Below are positions 34,998 through 45,936 of a stretch of DNA of 64,000 bases, piece after piece. Position 1 is the first letter of the stretch. The number at the start of each line of letters is the position of its first letter. A model generated the notes under the pieces. The model was not told the origin of the DNA and ran no database searches. It saw nothing but the letters and a program-made list of their open reading frames with translations. The translations under genes and the position numbers were made by a program. The DNA is from Rutidosis leptorrhynchoides (lineage: Eukaryota; Streptophyta; Magnoliopsida; Asterales; Asteraceae): the NCBI RefSeq assembly GCF_046630445.1, contig NC_092333.1:3868001-3932000 (forward strand). Reading direction: 5' to 3'.

Positions 34998-36063
34998 CAT
35001 GAGACGACCCGTCCTAATCCATAAGGATGAATACAATAACATATGGTTACATTGCGAGGTATTTTACCTCTATATGATACATTTTACAAACATTGCATTC
35101 GTTTTTAAAAGATAAACTTCCATTACATTGAAAGTTGACAGATATGCATATCCTTTCATAATATATTTAAACTATGAATGACTTAATATTAATCTTGATG
35201 AACTCAATGACTCGAATGCAACGTCTTTTGAAGTATGTCATGAATGACTCCAAGTAATATCTCTAAAATGAGCAAAGGCACAGCGGAAGATTTCTTTCAT
35301 ACCTGAGAATAAACATGCTTAAAAGTATCAACCAAAAGGTTGGTGAGTTCATTAGTTTATCGTAACCAATCATTCCATAGTTTTAATAGACCACAAGATT
35401 TCATTTTCATATTACACATAACCTGTGTAATAAAATAGTACGCATAACCGACATTAACAAATGCATCTAGAATATCCCCAAATATACAGGTACACTCATC
35501 TGTATATAAAATCAAAGTACTAAAGCATCCATAACCTGGATGGGGTTTGTTAGGCCCAATAGATCTATCTTTAGGATTCGCTTCAATTTGGGGGTCTGTT
35601 CCCAAATTCTTAGGCTACCAAGCTAACAAGGGTGATATCCGGTATAATAATTCAACCATAGAATGTAGTTTCAAGTACTTGTGTCTATTTCGTAAAACAG
35701 TTATAAAAGTAGCGCATGTATTCTCAGTCCCAAAATATATATTGCAAAAGCATTTAAAAAGGGAGCAAATGAAACTCACAATATAATATTTTGTAGTAAA
35801 TATATTAATACGACGATACTGAACAACGCATGGTTGGCCACGGATTCACGAACCTATATCAGTTATATATATATTAACACATAAAATTGAAATCGAACAA
35901 ATTTAGTTAGATATATTTACTTTATTTACTTTAGATAATTAATTATTATTTATTATAAAAATATTAATATAGTTATGTTATATGTATTAAATATATTTTT
36001 ATATATTTAATATTTATTTGTTATAGTATTAATAATAGGAATAATATTAATAATAATGATACT

Positions 36064-36064
<1 letters not shown>

Positions 36065-36126
<62 letters not shown>
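36065..36126. repeat. AAT microsatellite in the outer 5' LTR
   Basis: About 20 AAT/AATA units, at a different place from the tract at 395-473; the matching sequence of the left LTR lies at or beyond the window edge. Confidence 0.85.
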
Positions 36127-36142
<16 letters not shown>

Positions 36143-36599
36143 TTAATATTGATAATAGTAATAATATATAAATTTTTTTTAATAATGATAGTAATAATAA
36201 TAAAATAAAAAGGTTGTATTATCTTTACAATAAAAATACTAATTTTGATAAAAATTCTTAATACTAATAATACTTAATAATAATACTTGTTAATAAATAT
36301 ATTAATGTTAATAATAGTAATAAAAATAATGACAATTCTAATAATGATAATGATAGTTTTAATGATAAATAAATGATAGTGTTAATAATACTAATAATAA
36401 TGATAGAAATATTAATTTTTAATAAAAAGATAATTTTAAATAAAAAATGATAAAAATAGTTATTAGTAATGATAATATTAATAATGATAGTTTTTAGTAA
36501 TAATAATAATAATACTTACATTAATAATAAAATTAATAAAGTTAATAATAATAATAATAAATTTAGAATACAACCTTTGAAAAAATAAGCATTTAAAAA

Positions 36600-36675
36600 G
36601 AAACGCCACTGCCCGGGCTCGAACCCGTGACCTCTCGCTTAACACATAACCCACTTAACCATTGTACCATCACTC
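36600..36675 (-). repeat. tRNA-like segment, second LTR copy
   Basis: Same A-box and B-box arrangement as 515-590, with one or two substitutions. It is a copy by LTR duplication, not an independent insertion. Confidence 0.5.
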
Positions 36676-39096
36676 TATTCTGGTAAATCTCACATGAATA
36701 AATATTTAATATGTACCCAACTGTTTAACATCTTCATAATAAACTCAACATCATAACCGTATCATTATAACCTAATCCTAATCACCAACATTATCTTATT
36801 TTCGCTATCAATCATACTCATAACCCTAATATAATCATCCGTCATTAACATCATCATTCATGTGATCATCAATGCCATCATAACTATCACCTTATTCATC
36901 ATAATCATCACCTCGTCATGCACCTCATCATCACTCTAATATCATTATGATCACCACAGTAGCAGGTAATGTTCGTTAGTTATGAGTTGGGACTCGATTG
37001 AAGAAAACAGGCGCAGCAGTAGGGATTAGTTTTTGTGGTTTCATTTTTGGGGCGGACATCAGAAACATAATGTGATAGTAATCGGTCCATAGTCAAATGG
37101 GTTTTTGTTAGAGGCCCAAATAAGCAGTCCATATTGTGATTTATTTATAACATGAATGGCCCATCAGCATTTCACAAGTCCAACCATGAAGTCCAAAAAA
37201 ATATAGGTCGGCTCAAATAAAGGGAAAAGAAAATGGTGGCTCAAGATGATCCTATAACAATCGTTTTCATTCTTTAAAATAAAAAACACAAGTGGGGTTA
37301 AATAATTTGGTAAATGTCGGCCAATAAGAGAAAGGAGCGAATTAGCTGTAACTTGTATTATCATTGTTTATCGTATATCAACATCACATCATTATTCCAT
37401 TTCTTATCATGATTAACTTCTTCCTGCTTCATCAAATAAGAATCTTAATCATTATCTAAACATAATCATAATCATCCTTGTTACCTTCGTATATACTCTT
37501 CCTTATCCTATTGTGTTCATCTTGATTGTCCACACATAAAAAGGAAAGACACAGCAGCAGTTAGCTGCAAACATAGCAGCTGAACAGCAGATTCAGACGT
37601 ATGTAGCAGTAGCATGACGGTTTATGTGATTTTGTTGGTGGTTTTGGATGGCTTCATGGTGGTTTTGTAGTTGTAACAGAAAGAAAAGAAAGAAAGGACA
37701 GAAATTGAGGTATAGCTACAGTAGTATCAGTTTGCAGTTGTGGTGGTGACGGTTGAATAGTGAGGCTGTTATGGTGATGCGTTCACAAAGGGGATAGAAA
37801 CTAGCGGGTAGCTGTGATGGTGGTGTTTACAGCGAGCAGCAGTAGCAGTCATTGAAGCTGCAATTTAGGCGGGTTTTGTTGGGTTGTTGAAACAAAAATA
37901 ATACGCACAACAGTAGCAGGTTGTGTTGGGTTTTGATGGTCGATAGCAGTTCTCGACGGAGTTGGTGTCGAAGGGAATCAGGAACATAAACAGTAAACAA
38001 TCAGATGGTTGTTGGTGAGGGTGGTGTTCTTCTTCGTGGGTTTGGATTCTCGGACAAAAGTACCAACAACAGCGGTTGCAGGTTATAGTAAGGGAGTTGT
38101 GGTGGTGTTTTGGGTTGGTTAGCGAGCAAGTGCAGAAGTAAATGGTTTAGGGTCTCGATTAGTACCAGTAAAAGAAAAGAGGATTATAGAAGATGATATA
38201 AGTGTTGTATATAGGTGTGGATGTTATATGTATGTGTTTGGTATTCAAGAGGAAAAATTTAATAACATATACTCACATGCAAAGAAAACAAAGTCACATC
38301 TCCTTTTGTTTTGTCTGTCACGAGTTACACAAACAAAAAATGTAAACATGATACATATTGGCTTTTGTTAGGTGAGTGCATGATTGATGGTAATGCATGA
38401 GTGTTTGATGCATGTATAAGTATATGTATATAAATAATGTGCAAGTGGGATTTGATGTCACGGGTTTTCTAACAGAATTAGATATCATATAGATATAGCT
38501 TAACTGCAGAACAAAATAGTTACTGTACATGATTTCAATTAAGTATAGTAATAATCCACTTCCTATATTATATTATGTTAGAAAACGTGTCATAATTCTT
38601 TGATACTTAACGTTGATCAGTTTATGTACAATTGATTTTCAAAGATGAAAGAAAAATAATAATAATGATTATTCGTTCATTTCAAAAAATTCACATTCAG
38701 GTTGTTCTGTCCACAAAGAAATTTTCATTTCCATTTCTCATAAATATACATCCCATACATAGAGATAAAAATCATTTAATATTTATTTTTAATATACTTT
38801 ATTTATATATAGAGATATATTTTAAATAATAATTATTATAATATCTTATTTTTATTTTATTAAATTTTAATAGCAATAACATATAATACTTCAAATTATA
38901 TTTCGAATTATTATTTATGTATACATACACACATATCTATTTACAATTAATTGTTCGTGAATCGTCGAGAGCAGTCGAAGGTCAATTGAATATAGTTTCA
39001 AAAAATTTGAGACTCAACATTACAGACTTTGCTTATCGTATCGGAAACATATAAAGATTAAGTTTAAATTTGGTCGGAAATTTCTGGGTCGTCACA

Positions 39097-39600
39097 CCAA
39101 TTAAAGTGGGTGTTTTCATGTGGAAGGCAAGGCGGAATAAATTGCCTGTTTTAGTCGAACTTGACAAACGGGGGATTGATCTCCATTTCGTTCTTTGTCC
39201 TTTATGCGATGAGGTGGTGGAGACGGTTGATAATGCATTATTCTCGTGTGATAAGGTTTGTGAAATTTGGGTTGAAGTTTTAAATTGGTGGGGTATCGTC
39301 TCGTCACAACACTATATCGACAATATTCTAAGTGGAAGTCCTCCTTTACAATGCTCGAAATTGGGTGAGAAGATTTGGCAAGCAATGATGTGGACTAGCG
39401 TTTATCTCATTTGAAAAAATAGGAACCAAATGGTGTTCAAAAAATTGTGTTGGTCTCCTCTGGTTGCCTTAAATGACATTCAAGTAAAGAGCTACGAATG
39501 GGTCGTGACGAGATATAAATCAAAAAATATCGAGTGGCTCGATTGGTTGCAAAATCCACAAGTTTTTGTTTTGTAATTATTATTTCGAGATATTATTGTG
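39097..39600 (+). pseudogene. LINE 3' fragment (reverse-transcriptase zinc-binding domain)
   Basis: Begins abruptly at the outer LTR end with the zf-RVT region of a plant L1-type ORF2: VELDKRGIDLHFVLCPLC, then LFSCDKVCEIWVEVL. One in-frame TGA follows at about 39412, after which the frame reads on to 39576 (EWLDWLQNPQVFVL). It resembles the LINE at 61602-63662 more than that at 50418-57187 (shared LDKRGIDLH). Its 5' part presumably lies left of the window, beyond the outer element. Confidence 0.8.
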
Positions 39601-39611
39601 AGTAATGTAAA

Positions 39612-40143
39612 TGTTAGCATAAGATTCTAGCTCGGTATCGTTATGTTTAGCATCTTGCGCTAACTTTCGTATCGTTATATTTATCCATGGAAATATCTAG
39701 TTTCTAGAATGTTCCATGGAGTAGTATAAATATAGGTGGGTGTTTCATTTGTGTAATGTGTGAAGTTGTGAGAGTGAAATAAGAAGTGAGTTGTGAAGAA
39801 GAGAAGAAGAGTGTGAGTTAGCGAAAGTAGAGAAGAGAAAGTAATATTGTAATTGTAATTTAATATAAGTGTTTTTATTAAGTTTCCCGATCAAGCCTTA
39901 GTTTGTGTTTAAGTTCTTAGTGCACTTTTGTTGTTCTTATTATATGGTCGGCTCTGCCGCCTAAGTAATACATGGTCGGTTATACCGCCTAAAGATATAT
40001 GGTCGACACTGTCGCCTAAGTACATTGTGCACTAAGGATTTATAAAATTAAAGGCTAACCAACGTCAAAGTGTTGGTGTAGTGAGTCTAGTATAGTCTAG
40101 GTCCTCTATAGTGGGTGTGTTGGGCTCGTCGAAGCTTCCAACA
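39612..40143 (+). repeat. Probable copia solo LTR
   Basis: Starts TGTTAGCATAAG and ends CTTCCAACA, with a TATA-like GTATAAATATAGG at about 39724-39736 and AG-rich sequence downstream. No internal region follows and no matching target duplication is visible, so the boundaries are provisional. The U5 side carries a structured repeat (39916-40036). Confidence 0.55.
39916..40036 (+). repeat. Three tandem hairpin units framed by a 10-bp inverted repeat
   Basis: Units of 27-29 bp start at 39943, 39972 and 39999 (ATGGTCGRC-type). Each core forms a 4-bp stem with a 3-nt loop: CGGC/GCCG, CGGT/ACCG and CGAC/GTCG. The base changes are compensatory. CTTAGTGCAC (39916-39925) and GTGCACTAAG (40027-40036) can pair around all three. 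Confidence 0.7.
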
Positions 40144-40199
40144 ATGCTCATTCATATTAATGTAGTTCTAAGTAATTAGTGGTCTCTATTTAGATTTGT

Positions 40200-40283
40200 G
40201 ATCTTGTTACCATATCCAGGCTTCTCAATACTAGTATGGTCATCCCAGAGCTCCATGAAATTACAAATTCGAAAGGCATCGGG
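40200..40283 (+). pseudogene. O-fucosyltransferase-family pseudogene, 5' exon
   Basis: Reads DLVTISRLLNTSMVIPELHE and on to NSKGIG, matching the ARLLNATLVIPEL block near the N-terminal catalytic region of plant O-fucosyltransferase family proteins (GDP-fucose protein O-fucosyltransferase, Golgi). A GT dinucleotide after GGCATCG could be the splice donor, followed by a short TA microsatellite. The next exon lies at 47279 and beyond, so the copia element at 40346-47239 is inside the intron. Upstream exons are missing from the window or lost; a LINE fragment and a solo LTR lie there instead. Confidence 0.65.
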
Positions 40284-40345
40284 TATATATATATATATGC
40301 ATGTTCTGCAACAAATTAAAAAATGACGTGCAGCAGTGTTGTATC

Positions 40346-40812
40346 TGTTAGGATATTAGGACCCAAACAACGCTAGTAATTCTACAAGATTACTAGCCGA
40401 GTAGTGATACTATCAAGATCACTCAACCCACTTAATGAACGAAAGATAATAAATGCGAAAAAGTAAATCGACACAAGATATAACGTGGTTATATGCAATC
40501 GTTGTGATTGCTTTAGTCCACGGACCAACTAGAGATCATTTATTTACTGAATATTTGAGAGTGGTGTGTTACAATGACTATGAATGAGCTCTATATATAG
40601 AGCAAACAAGAAACCAACCAAACTACAACTTGATCTTCAAGTGTGCTAGTAATCATGAAAGATAAACCAATTAGCCGCGCACAATCAATTTGCTCTGTTT
40701 TTGATCTGTTTTTCTCTGTTTCACGCTTACCGAAATCTGCAAAATCCGTGCAAGTGTTGAAACAGTTTTTTTTTTCTCTCTCGTTTTGTATAAATGTCTC
40801 CATACTCTAACA
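40346..40812 (-). repeat. Copia (second element) LTR 1
   Basis: 467 bp, TGTTAGGATATT to CTCTAACA. It lacks about 250 bp present in LTR 2 (45338-45590). A PPT (sense AAGTGGGAGATT) abuts it at 40813-40824. Confidence 0.9.
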
Positions 40813-41021
40813 AATCTCCCACTTGGAGACTTTGAACAAAACTCCAATCATATCAATGAATTAACCAAGAACATTAAACCACCTTCGATTACCGCCAAAT
40901 ACCATTTGGGACACGCACGCTCAACACATACTTCGGATGAGTAGACTTTCGATAAAAGGTCTTCAATACTACTTGTTAAACTTGTAACACCATTCACATC
41001 TCTAGTTGGGGTCTTCTCTCA

Positions 41022-44000
41022 TCAATTCATGAGAAGACCAATTGAGGTAATGCAAAACCTCAATTTCTCCGTTGTAACCACCTTAGTAAACATATCGGCA
41101 GGATTCTTCGTACCAAGGATTTTCTCCAAGAATAAAGTGCCATCATTTATATGTTGTCGAATAAAATGATACCTTATCTTGATGTGTTTCGTTCGACTAT
41201 GAAACACCGGATTCTTCCCAAGATGAACCGCACTTTGATTATCACAATACAAGACGCAATAGTCTTGTCTTTTACCCAACTCGCCTAAGAAGTTCTTCAA
41301 CCACACTAGCTCTTTAGAAGCTTCAGCAATAGCCATGTATTTGGCTTCGGTGGTTGACAAAGCAACACTCTTTTGCAATCGAGATAACCAACTAATCGCC
41401 ATCTTCCCCATTGTGAAAACATAACCCGTAGTGCTTTTCCCCGAATCATCACATCCACCCAAATTAGCATCCGCATAACCTCTAAGTATGAGATTGTTTT
41501 TGGAGAAACACAATCCCATATTAGAAGTACCTTTCAAATAACGAAGCAACCATTTGACCACTTCCCAATGCTCTTTTCCCGGATTAGACATATAACGACT
41601 TACAACTCCCACTGCTTGAGCAATATCGGGTCTTGTACAAACCATGGCATACATAATACTACCCACGGCTGATGCATATGGAACCTTTTCCATATCCTTC
41701 TTGTCTCTTTCCGTCTTTGGTGATTGACTTTTCGATAACTTTAAGGTGCTTCCCAAAGGCATAGAACGAGCCTTTGAATCTTCCATGTTGAACCTCTCTA
41801 TTACTTTCTCAATATATTTTGATTGAGACAAGTATAGAGTACCCTTCACATGATCACGCACAATACTCATGCCAAGTATTTGCTTAGCACCGCCAAGATC
41901 TTTCATCTCAAATTCTCGGGAAAGTAATCCCTTCAACTTGTTAATTTCGGACATGTTTGAACCTGCAAGTAACATGTCATCAACATACAACAATAAGATT
42001 ATATAAGAAGACTTGGATTTCTTCAAGTAGCAACAGTGATCCGCTTCACATCTTAAGAAACCAATCTTCTTCATAAAATCATCAAACTTCAAGTACCATT
42101 GCCGAGGTGCTTGATTCAATCCATACAAACTTTTCTTTAGCTTACAAACCCACTTCTCTTTACCCTTTACCTCAAAGCCCTCGGGTTGCCTCATGTAGAT
42201 CTCTTCAACAAGATCACCATGCAAGAATGCAGTCTTCACATCTAGTTGCTCTAGATGTAAGTCTTCGGATGCAACCATAGAAAGTACCAAACGGATAGTA
42301 ATCATTTTAACTACCGGTGAAAATATCTCTTTGTAGTCAACCCCTTCCTTTTGTTGAAAGCCTTTGACTACCAAACGAGCCTTGTACCTTTTCTTGCCAT
42401 CCATCTCATTCTTGATTCTATATACCCATTTGCTTTGCAATGCCCTTTTATCATGAGGTAACTTCACTAGTGACCAAGTCTTGTTCTTCTCAAGTGATCC
42501 CATCTCTTCTTTCATGGCAAGTTCCCATTGTATGGATTCTTTTGTTTTTCTTGCCTCAAAGTAACTTTCGGGTTCACCATTCTCGGTATAGAGCAAGTAG
42601 TTTGCTGATGGAGAATACCTAGGATTAGGTTTGGGCACTCTAGTCGAGCGTCTTAGTGTAGGATTAACCGAAATGGTTGGACCGGTTTCATTTGTAACCT
42701 CCTCATCACTAGAACTCGCACTATGTTCGGAATCATCACCGCTTTCCGAATCATCCCCATCATTAGCATTTCCCGACACCTCACCGTCATTCGGCAAATC
42801 ATTGTTTCCCGTACTCCCACTAGAACCTGCAAGATCATCAATAGAAACTTCGTCAAAAGTAACTTGACTCAGTTTAGGACTCCCCGTTTCCGGTTTGCCA
42901 TAGACCGAATCTTCATCAAAAGTAACATCTCGCGAACGAATTACTTTTCTAGCTTCGTTGTCCCAACAACGATAGCCCATTTCATCCGACCCGTACCCTA
43001 TGAAAATACACTTCTTTGACTTAGCTTCAAGCTTGTCTTTATCCGCATCTTTGGTCTTCACATATGCATTACACCCAAAGATCCTAAGGTGACCATAACT
43101 CACCTTCTTGCCTTGCCATTCTTCCTCGGGAATTCGGAAACCCAACGGTGTTGAGGGTCCCCTATTTATCAAATAAGCCGCCGTGTTAACCGCATCCGCC
43201 CAAAACATTTTAGGCAAACCGGCATGTAGTCTCATACTCTTAGCCCTTTCATTTAACGTACGATTCATACGTTCGGCGACCCCATTGTGTTGCGGTGTCT
43301 CCGGTACCGTTTTCAACATTCTAATACCGAGCTTTGCACAATGGTCTTTAAACTCAAGACTACCATATTCTCCTCCATTATCCGACTTTAAGCACTTAAC
43401 CTTCAAGTTAGTCTCATTTTCTACCATAGCTTTCCACTTCACAAAAGTATTAAATACATCGGATTTAGATTTAAGAAAATAAACCCATACCTTCCGAGTG
43501 GAGTCGTCAATGAAGGTGACATAATAACGAGAACCTCCATGTGATTCTACATTAGTTGGACCAAACACATCCGTATGAACGAGCTCCAATTTCTCTAACT
43601 TAGGTGCATTCCCTGATTTCCCAAAAGTCACCTTCTTTTGCTTCCCATAAACACATGGTTCGCAAAACCCAAGTTCTACCTTCTTCAAATCCGGAATTCT
43701 CCCACTCGAAACAAGCATCTTCATACCCTTCTCACTCATATGCCCGAGTCTTCGGTGCCATAGAGTTGATTCGGACTCAACATTAACCGTAGCAACCACC
43801 GTGTCTTCATCAAACACTTCAACCATATAAAGTGTTCCCCTTTTATGTCCACGAGCCACAATACTACTACCCTTAACCACCTTCCATTGGCGGTTTTCAA
43901 AAGTAACCGCGTTACCTTCATCATCTAATTGACCAACCGAAATAAGTTTCCTTTTCAATTTAGGAATGTACCTTACGTTCTTCAAAGTCCAATTAGAACC

Positions 44001-44972
44001 AAGAGTAGTCTTCAAAACAACATCTCCAATGCCCTCTATGTTGAGTTGCTTGTTGTCCGCCAATCTCACCTTGCCTTGATATGAACGAAAATTCTTCATC
44101 ATGCTTTTGATATGAGTAGCATGAAACGAAGCTCCCGAATCCAAGATCCAAGACTCCATAGAATTTTCAACACTACACAAAAGTGCATCATCACTTTCCC
44201 CTTCGGCCAAGTTTACACCTTTCGTGGAACCATTTTTGCAATTCCTTTGAAAGTACCCTTTTTGATTGCAACCCCAACAAGTAACTTCACTTCTATCTTT
44301 CGATGGATGCCTCTTCTTAGACTTCTTCCTACCCTTCTTCTCACTGCGTTCAAATTTTCTACCACGGTTGTCGGTACTTAACAAAGAACCGGATGTCGAT
44401 TCTCCCGAGTTTCTTCTACGAGTATCTTCACCAAGAATCAAATCCCTTATAGCTTCAAACGCTAGCTTAGTAGTTCCCGTAGAGCTACTAACCGCGGTAA
44501 CCGTACCCGACCAACTTTCCGGTAATGATGAAAGCAAGATAAGTGCTTTTAGTTCATCATCAAACTTAATCTCTACCGATTCAAGTCTTGAAACGATATT
44601 ATCAAATTCATTGATATGATCCGTTGCACTCGTACCTTCCTTCATTTTAGTATTAAACAATTGACGCATGAGAAATACCTTATTTGCAGCTGTAGGTTTC
44701 TCATACATGTTAGAGAGTGCTTTCAAGCAAGCAAACGTCGTCTTCTCATTCACAACGTTGTATGCAACGTTCTTAGCAAGTGAAAGACGAATAACACCCA
44801 AAGCTTGGCGATCCAAAAGCGTCCAATCGGCATCATCCATGCTTTCGGGCTTGGTCTCTAACAAGGGTTGGTGTAGCTTCTTTTGATACAAGTAATCTTC
44901 AATTTGCATCTTCCAAAAGCCAAAGTCTCTTCCATCGAATCGGTCGATTCTAAACTTCCCATCTTCCGCCAT
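41022..44972 (-). CDS. gag-pol: Copia gag-pol polyprotein, uninterrupted but with two key changes
   Basis: A 1316-codon frame starting MAEDGKFRIDRFDG, the usual TNT1-like gag N-terminus. Gag covers about 1-225. The zinc knuckle reads CWGCNQKGYFQRNC (about 232-245), with Tyr240 in place of the zinc-binding His. Protease is ILDSGASFHATH (about 276), then the GAG-pre-integrase region (LWHRRLGHMS near 395). Integrase acidic residues are all present: HTDVFGP near 467, SDNGGEY near 530, GVAERMNRT near 562. RT has the intact YVDD near 993. RNase H has STTEAKYMAI with Lys1211 where the second copy of this element has Glu (codon 41340-41342). The frame is full length, but packaging and RNase H are likely impaired. 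The stop is 209 bp from LTR 1. Confidence 0.93.
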   Translation of the reverse strand: MAEDGKFRIDRFDGRDFGFWKMQIEDYLYQKKLHQPLLETKPESMDDADWTLLDRQALGVIRLSLAKNVAYNVVNEKTTFACLKALSNMYEKPTAANKVFLMRQLFNTKMKEGTSATDHINEFDNIVSRLESVEIKFDDELKALILLSSLPESWSGTVTAVSSSTGTTKLAFEAIRDLILGEDTRRRNSGESTSGSLLSTDNRGRKFERSEKKGRKKSKKRHPSKDRSEVTCWGCNQKGYFQRNCKNGSTKGVNLAEGESDDALLCSVENSMESWILDSGASFHATHIKSMMKNFRSYQGKVRLADNKQLNIEGIGDVVLKTTLGSNWTLKNVRYIPKLKRKLISVGQLDDEGNAVTFENRQWKVVKGSSIVARGHKRGTLYMVEVFDEDTVVATVNVESESTLWHRRLGHMSEKGMKMLVSSGRIPDLKKVELGFCEPCVYGKQKKVTFGKSGNAPKLEKLELVHTDVFGPTNVESHGGSRYYVTFIDDSTRKVWVYFLKSKSDVFNTFVKWKAMVENETNLKVKCLKSDNGGEYGSLEFKDHCAKLGIRMLKTVPETPQHNGVAERMNRTLNERAKSMRLHAGLPKMFWADAVNTAAYLINRGPSTPLGFRIPEEEWQGKKVSYGHLRIFGCNAYVKTKDADKDKLEAKSKKCIFIGYGSDEMGYRCWDNEARKVIRSRDVTFDEDSVYGKPETGSPKLSQVTFDEVSIDDLAGSSGSTGNNDLPNDGEVSGNANDGDDSESGDDSEHSASSSDEEVTNETGPTISVNPTLRRSTRVPKPNPRYSPSANYLLYTENGEPESYFEARKTKESIQWELAMKEEMGSLEKNKTWSLVKLPHDKRALQSKWVYRIKNEMDGKKRYKARLVVKGFQQKEGVDYKEIFSPVVKMITIRLVLSMVASEDLHLEQLDVKTAFLHGDLVEEIYMRQPEGFEVKGKEKWVCKLKKSLYGLNQAPRQWYLKFDDFMKKIGFLRCEADHCCYLKKSKSSYIILLLYVDDMLLAGSNMSEINKLKGLLSREFEMKDLGGAKQILGMSIVRDHVKGTLYLSQSKYIEKVIERFNMEDSKARSMPLGSTLKLSKSQSPKTERDKKDMEKVPYASAVGSIMYAMVCTRPDIAQAVGVVSRYMSNPGKEHWEVVKWLLRYLKGTSNMGLCFSKNNLILRGYADANLGGCDDSGKSTTGYVFTMGKMAISWLSRLQKSVALSTTEAKYMAIAEASKELVWLKNFLGELGKRQDYCVLYCDNQSAVHLGKNPVFHSRTKHIKIRYHFIRQHINDGTLFLEKILGTKNPADMFTKVVTTEKLRFCITSIGLLMN

Positions 44973-44994
44973 CGTTCCCTTAACGAAACCTTGT

Positions 44995-45007
44995 GCTCTA
45001 GATACCA
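44995..45007 (-). other. Primer-binding site of the second copia
   Basis: Sense TGGTATCTAGAGC, 2 bp from LTR 2. It is an initiator-Met-type PBS with an inserted or changed base compared with TGGTATCAGAGC. Confidence 0.8.
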
Positions 45008-45009
45008 GT

Positions 45010-45727
45010 TGTTAGGATATTAGGACCCAAACAACGCTAGTAATTCTACAAGATTACTAGCCGAGTAGTGATACTATCAAGATCACTCAACCCACTTAAT
45101 GAACGAAAGATAATAAATGCGAAAAAGTAAATCGACACAAGATATAACGTGGTTATATGCAATCGTTGTGATTGCTTTAGTCCACGGACCAACTAGAGAT
45201 CGTTTATTTACTGAATATTTGAGAGTGGTGTGTTACAATGACTATGAATGAGCTCTGTATATAGAGCAAACAAGAAACCAACCAAACTACAACTTGATCT
45301 TCAAGTGTGCTAGTAATCATGAAAGATAAACCAACTAGCCATGCTTTACACCCACTAATGACATGATCACAGCCACAATTAGTGGTGTAAAGCAACCCAC
45401 TAAGCACCTAAAGTGAAAGGAGAATCAATCAAGATCGGATCCCATGTGTGCAAGTTGCCCACTTGCTGCCAGACATCGTGCGCGCCGTGCACACTTAAAC
45501 GTGCGCGCCGTGCACACTCCCAAACTTCGAGCAAGCCTTCTGATCAAAACTTCTCTAGTGCGCGCAGGGAGCGCGCCGCGCACCATCACCGCGCACAATC
45601 AATTTGCTCTGTTTTTGATCTGTTTTTCTCTGTTTCACGCTTACCGAAATCTGCAAAATCCGTGCAAGTGTTGAAACAGTTTTTTTTTTTCTCTCTCGTT
45701 TTGTATAAATGTCTTCATACTCTAACA
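45010..45727 (-). repeat. Copia (second element) LTR 2, longest copy
   Basis: 718 bp. It contains a GC-rich block with two copies of CGTGCGCGCCGTGCACACT-type sequence (about 45477-45520) and an inverted repeat, TGCTTTACACC at 45342 and GGTGTAAAGCA ending at 45394. LTR 1 lacks both. The frames on the + strand here are not genes. Confidence 0.9.
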
Positions 45728-45936
45728 AATCTCCCACTTGGAGACTTTGAACAAAACTCCAATCATATCAATGAATTAACCAAGAACATTAAACCACCTT
45801 CGATTACCGCCAAATACCATTTGGGACACGCACGCTCAACACATACTTCGGATGAGTAGACTTTCGATAAAAGGTCTTCAATAATACTTGTTAAACTTGT
45901 AACACCATTCACATCTCTAGTTGGGGTCTTCTCTCA

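Larger units (their letters stand above)
1..39096 (-). mobile_element. Outer non-autonomous large-LTR Gypsy-type retrotransposon
   Basis: The left LTR ends at 31111 in GTCACA and the right LTR begins at 35000 with TGAGACGACCC and ends at 39096. A tRNA-iMet-type primer-binding site at 34986-34997 and a polypurine region from 31112 place the element on the - strand. The left LTR is cut by the window edge and split by a copia insertion at 2130-30225. The internal region (31112-34999) is only 3.9 kb and contains no recognisable gag, protease, reverse transcriptase or integrase, so the element must have moved with enzymes from a relative. LTR ends, leader and PPT region resemble those of the inner Tekay-like element. 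The target duplication cannot be checked because the left end lies outside the window. Sequence to its right is a LINE fragment, so it probably inserted into a LINE. Confidence 0.8.
35000..39096 (-). repeat. Outer element 5' LTR (complete)
   Basis: 4097 bp, TGAGACG to GTCACA. The first 800 bp are related to the Tekay-like LTR. It then carries an AAT microsatellite (36065-36126), AT-rich sequence, a tRNA-like segment and 1.5 kb of unique sequence. It lacks the copia insertion, so ATAGG at 38211-38215 is the unoccupied target site. The 35357-35786 and 37164-38829 frames are LTR translation. Confidence 0.9.

Noticed and set aside
39607-40148. Target duplication for the solo LTR
   Set aside because: GTAAA and ATGCT do not match, so the solo LTR call stays provisional.
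45413-45859. 148-aa + strand ORF
   Set aside because: Crosses the LTR and PPT of a - strand copia; no family resemblance.
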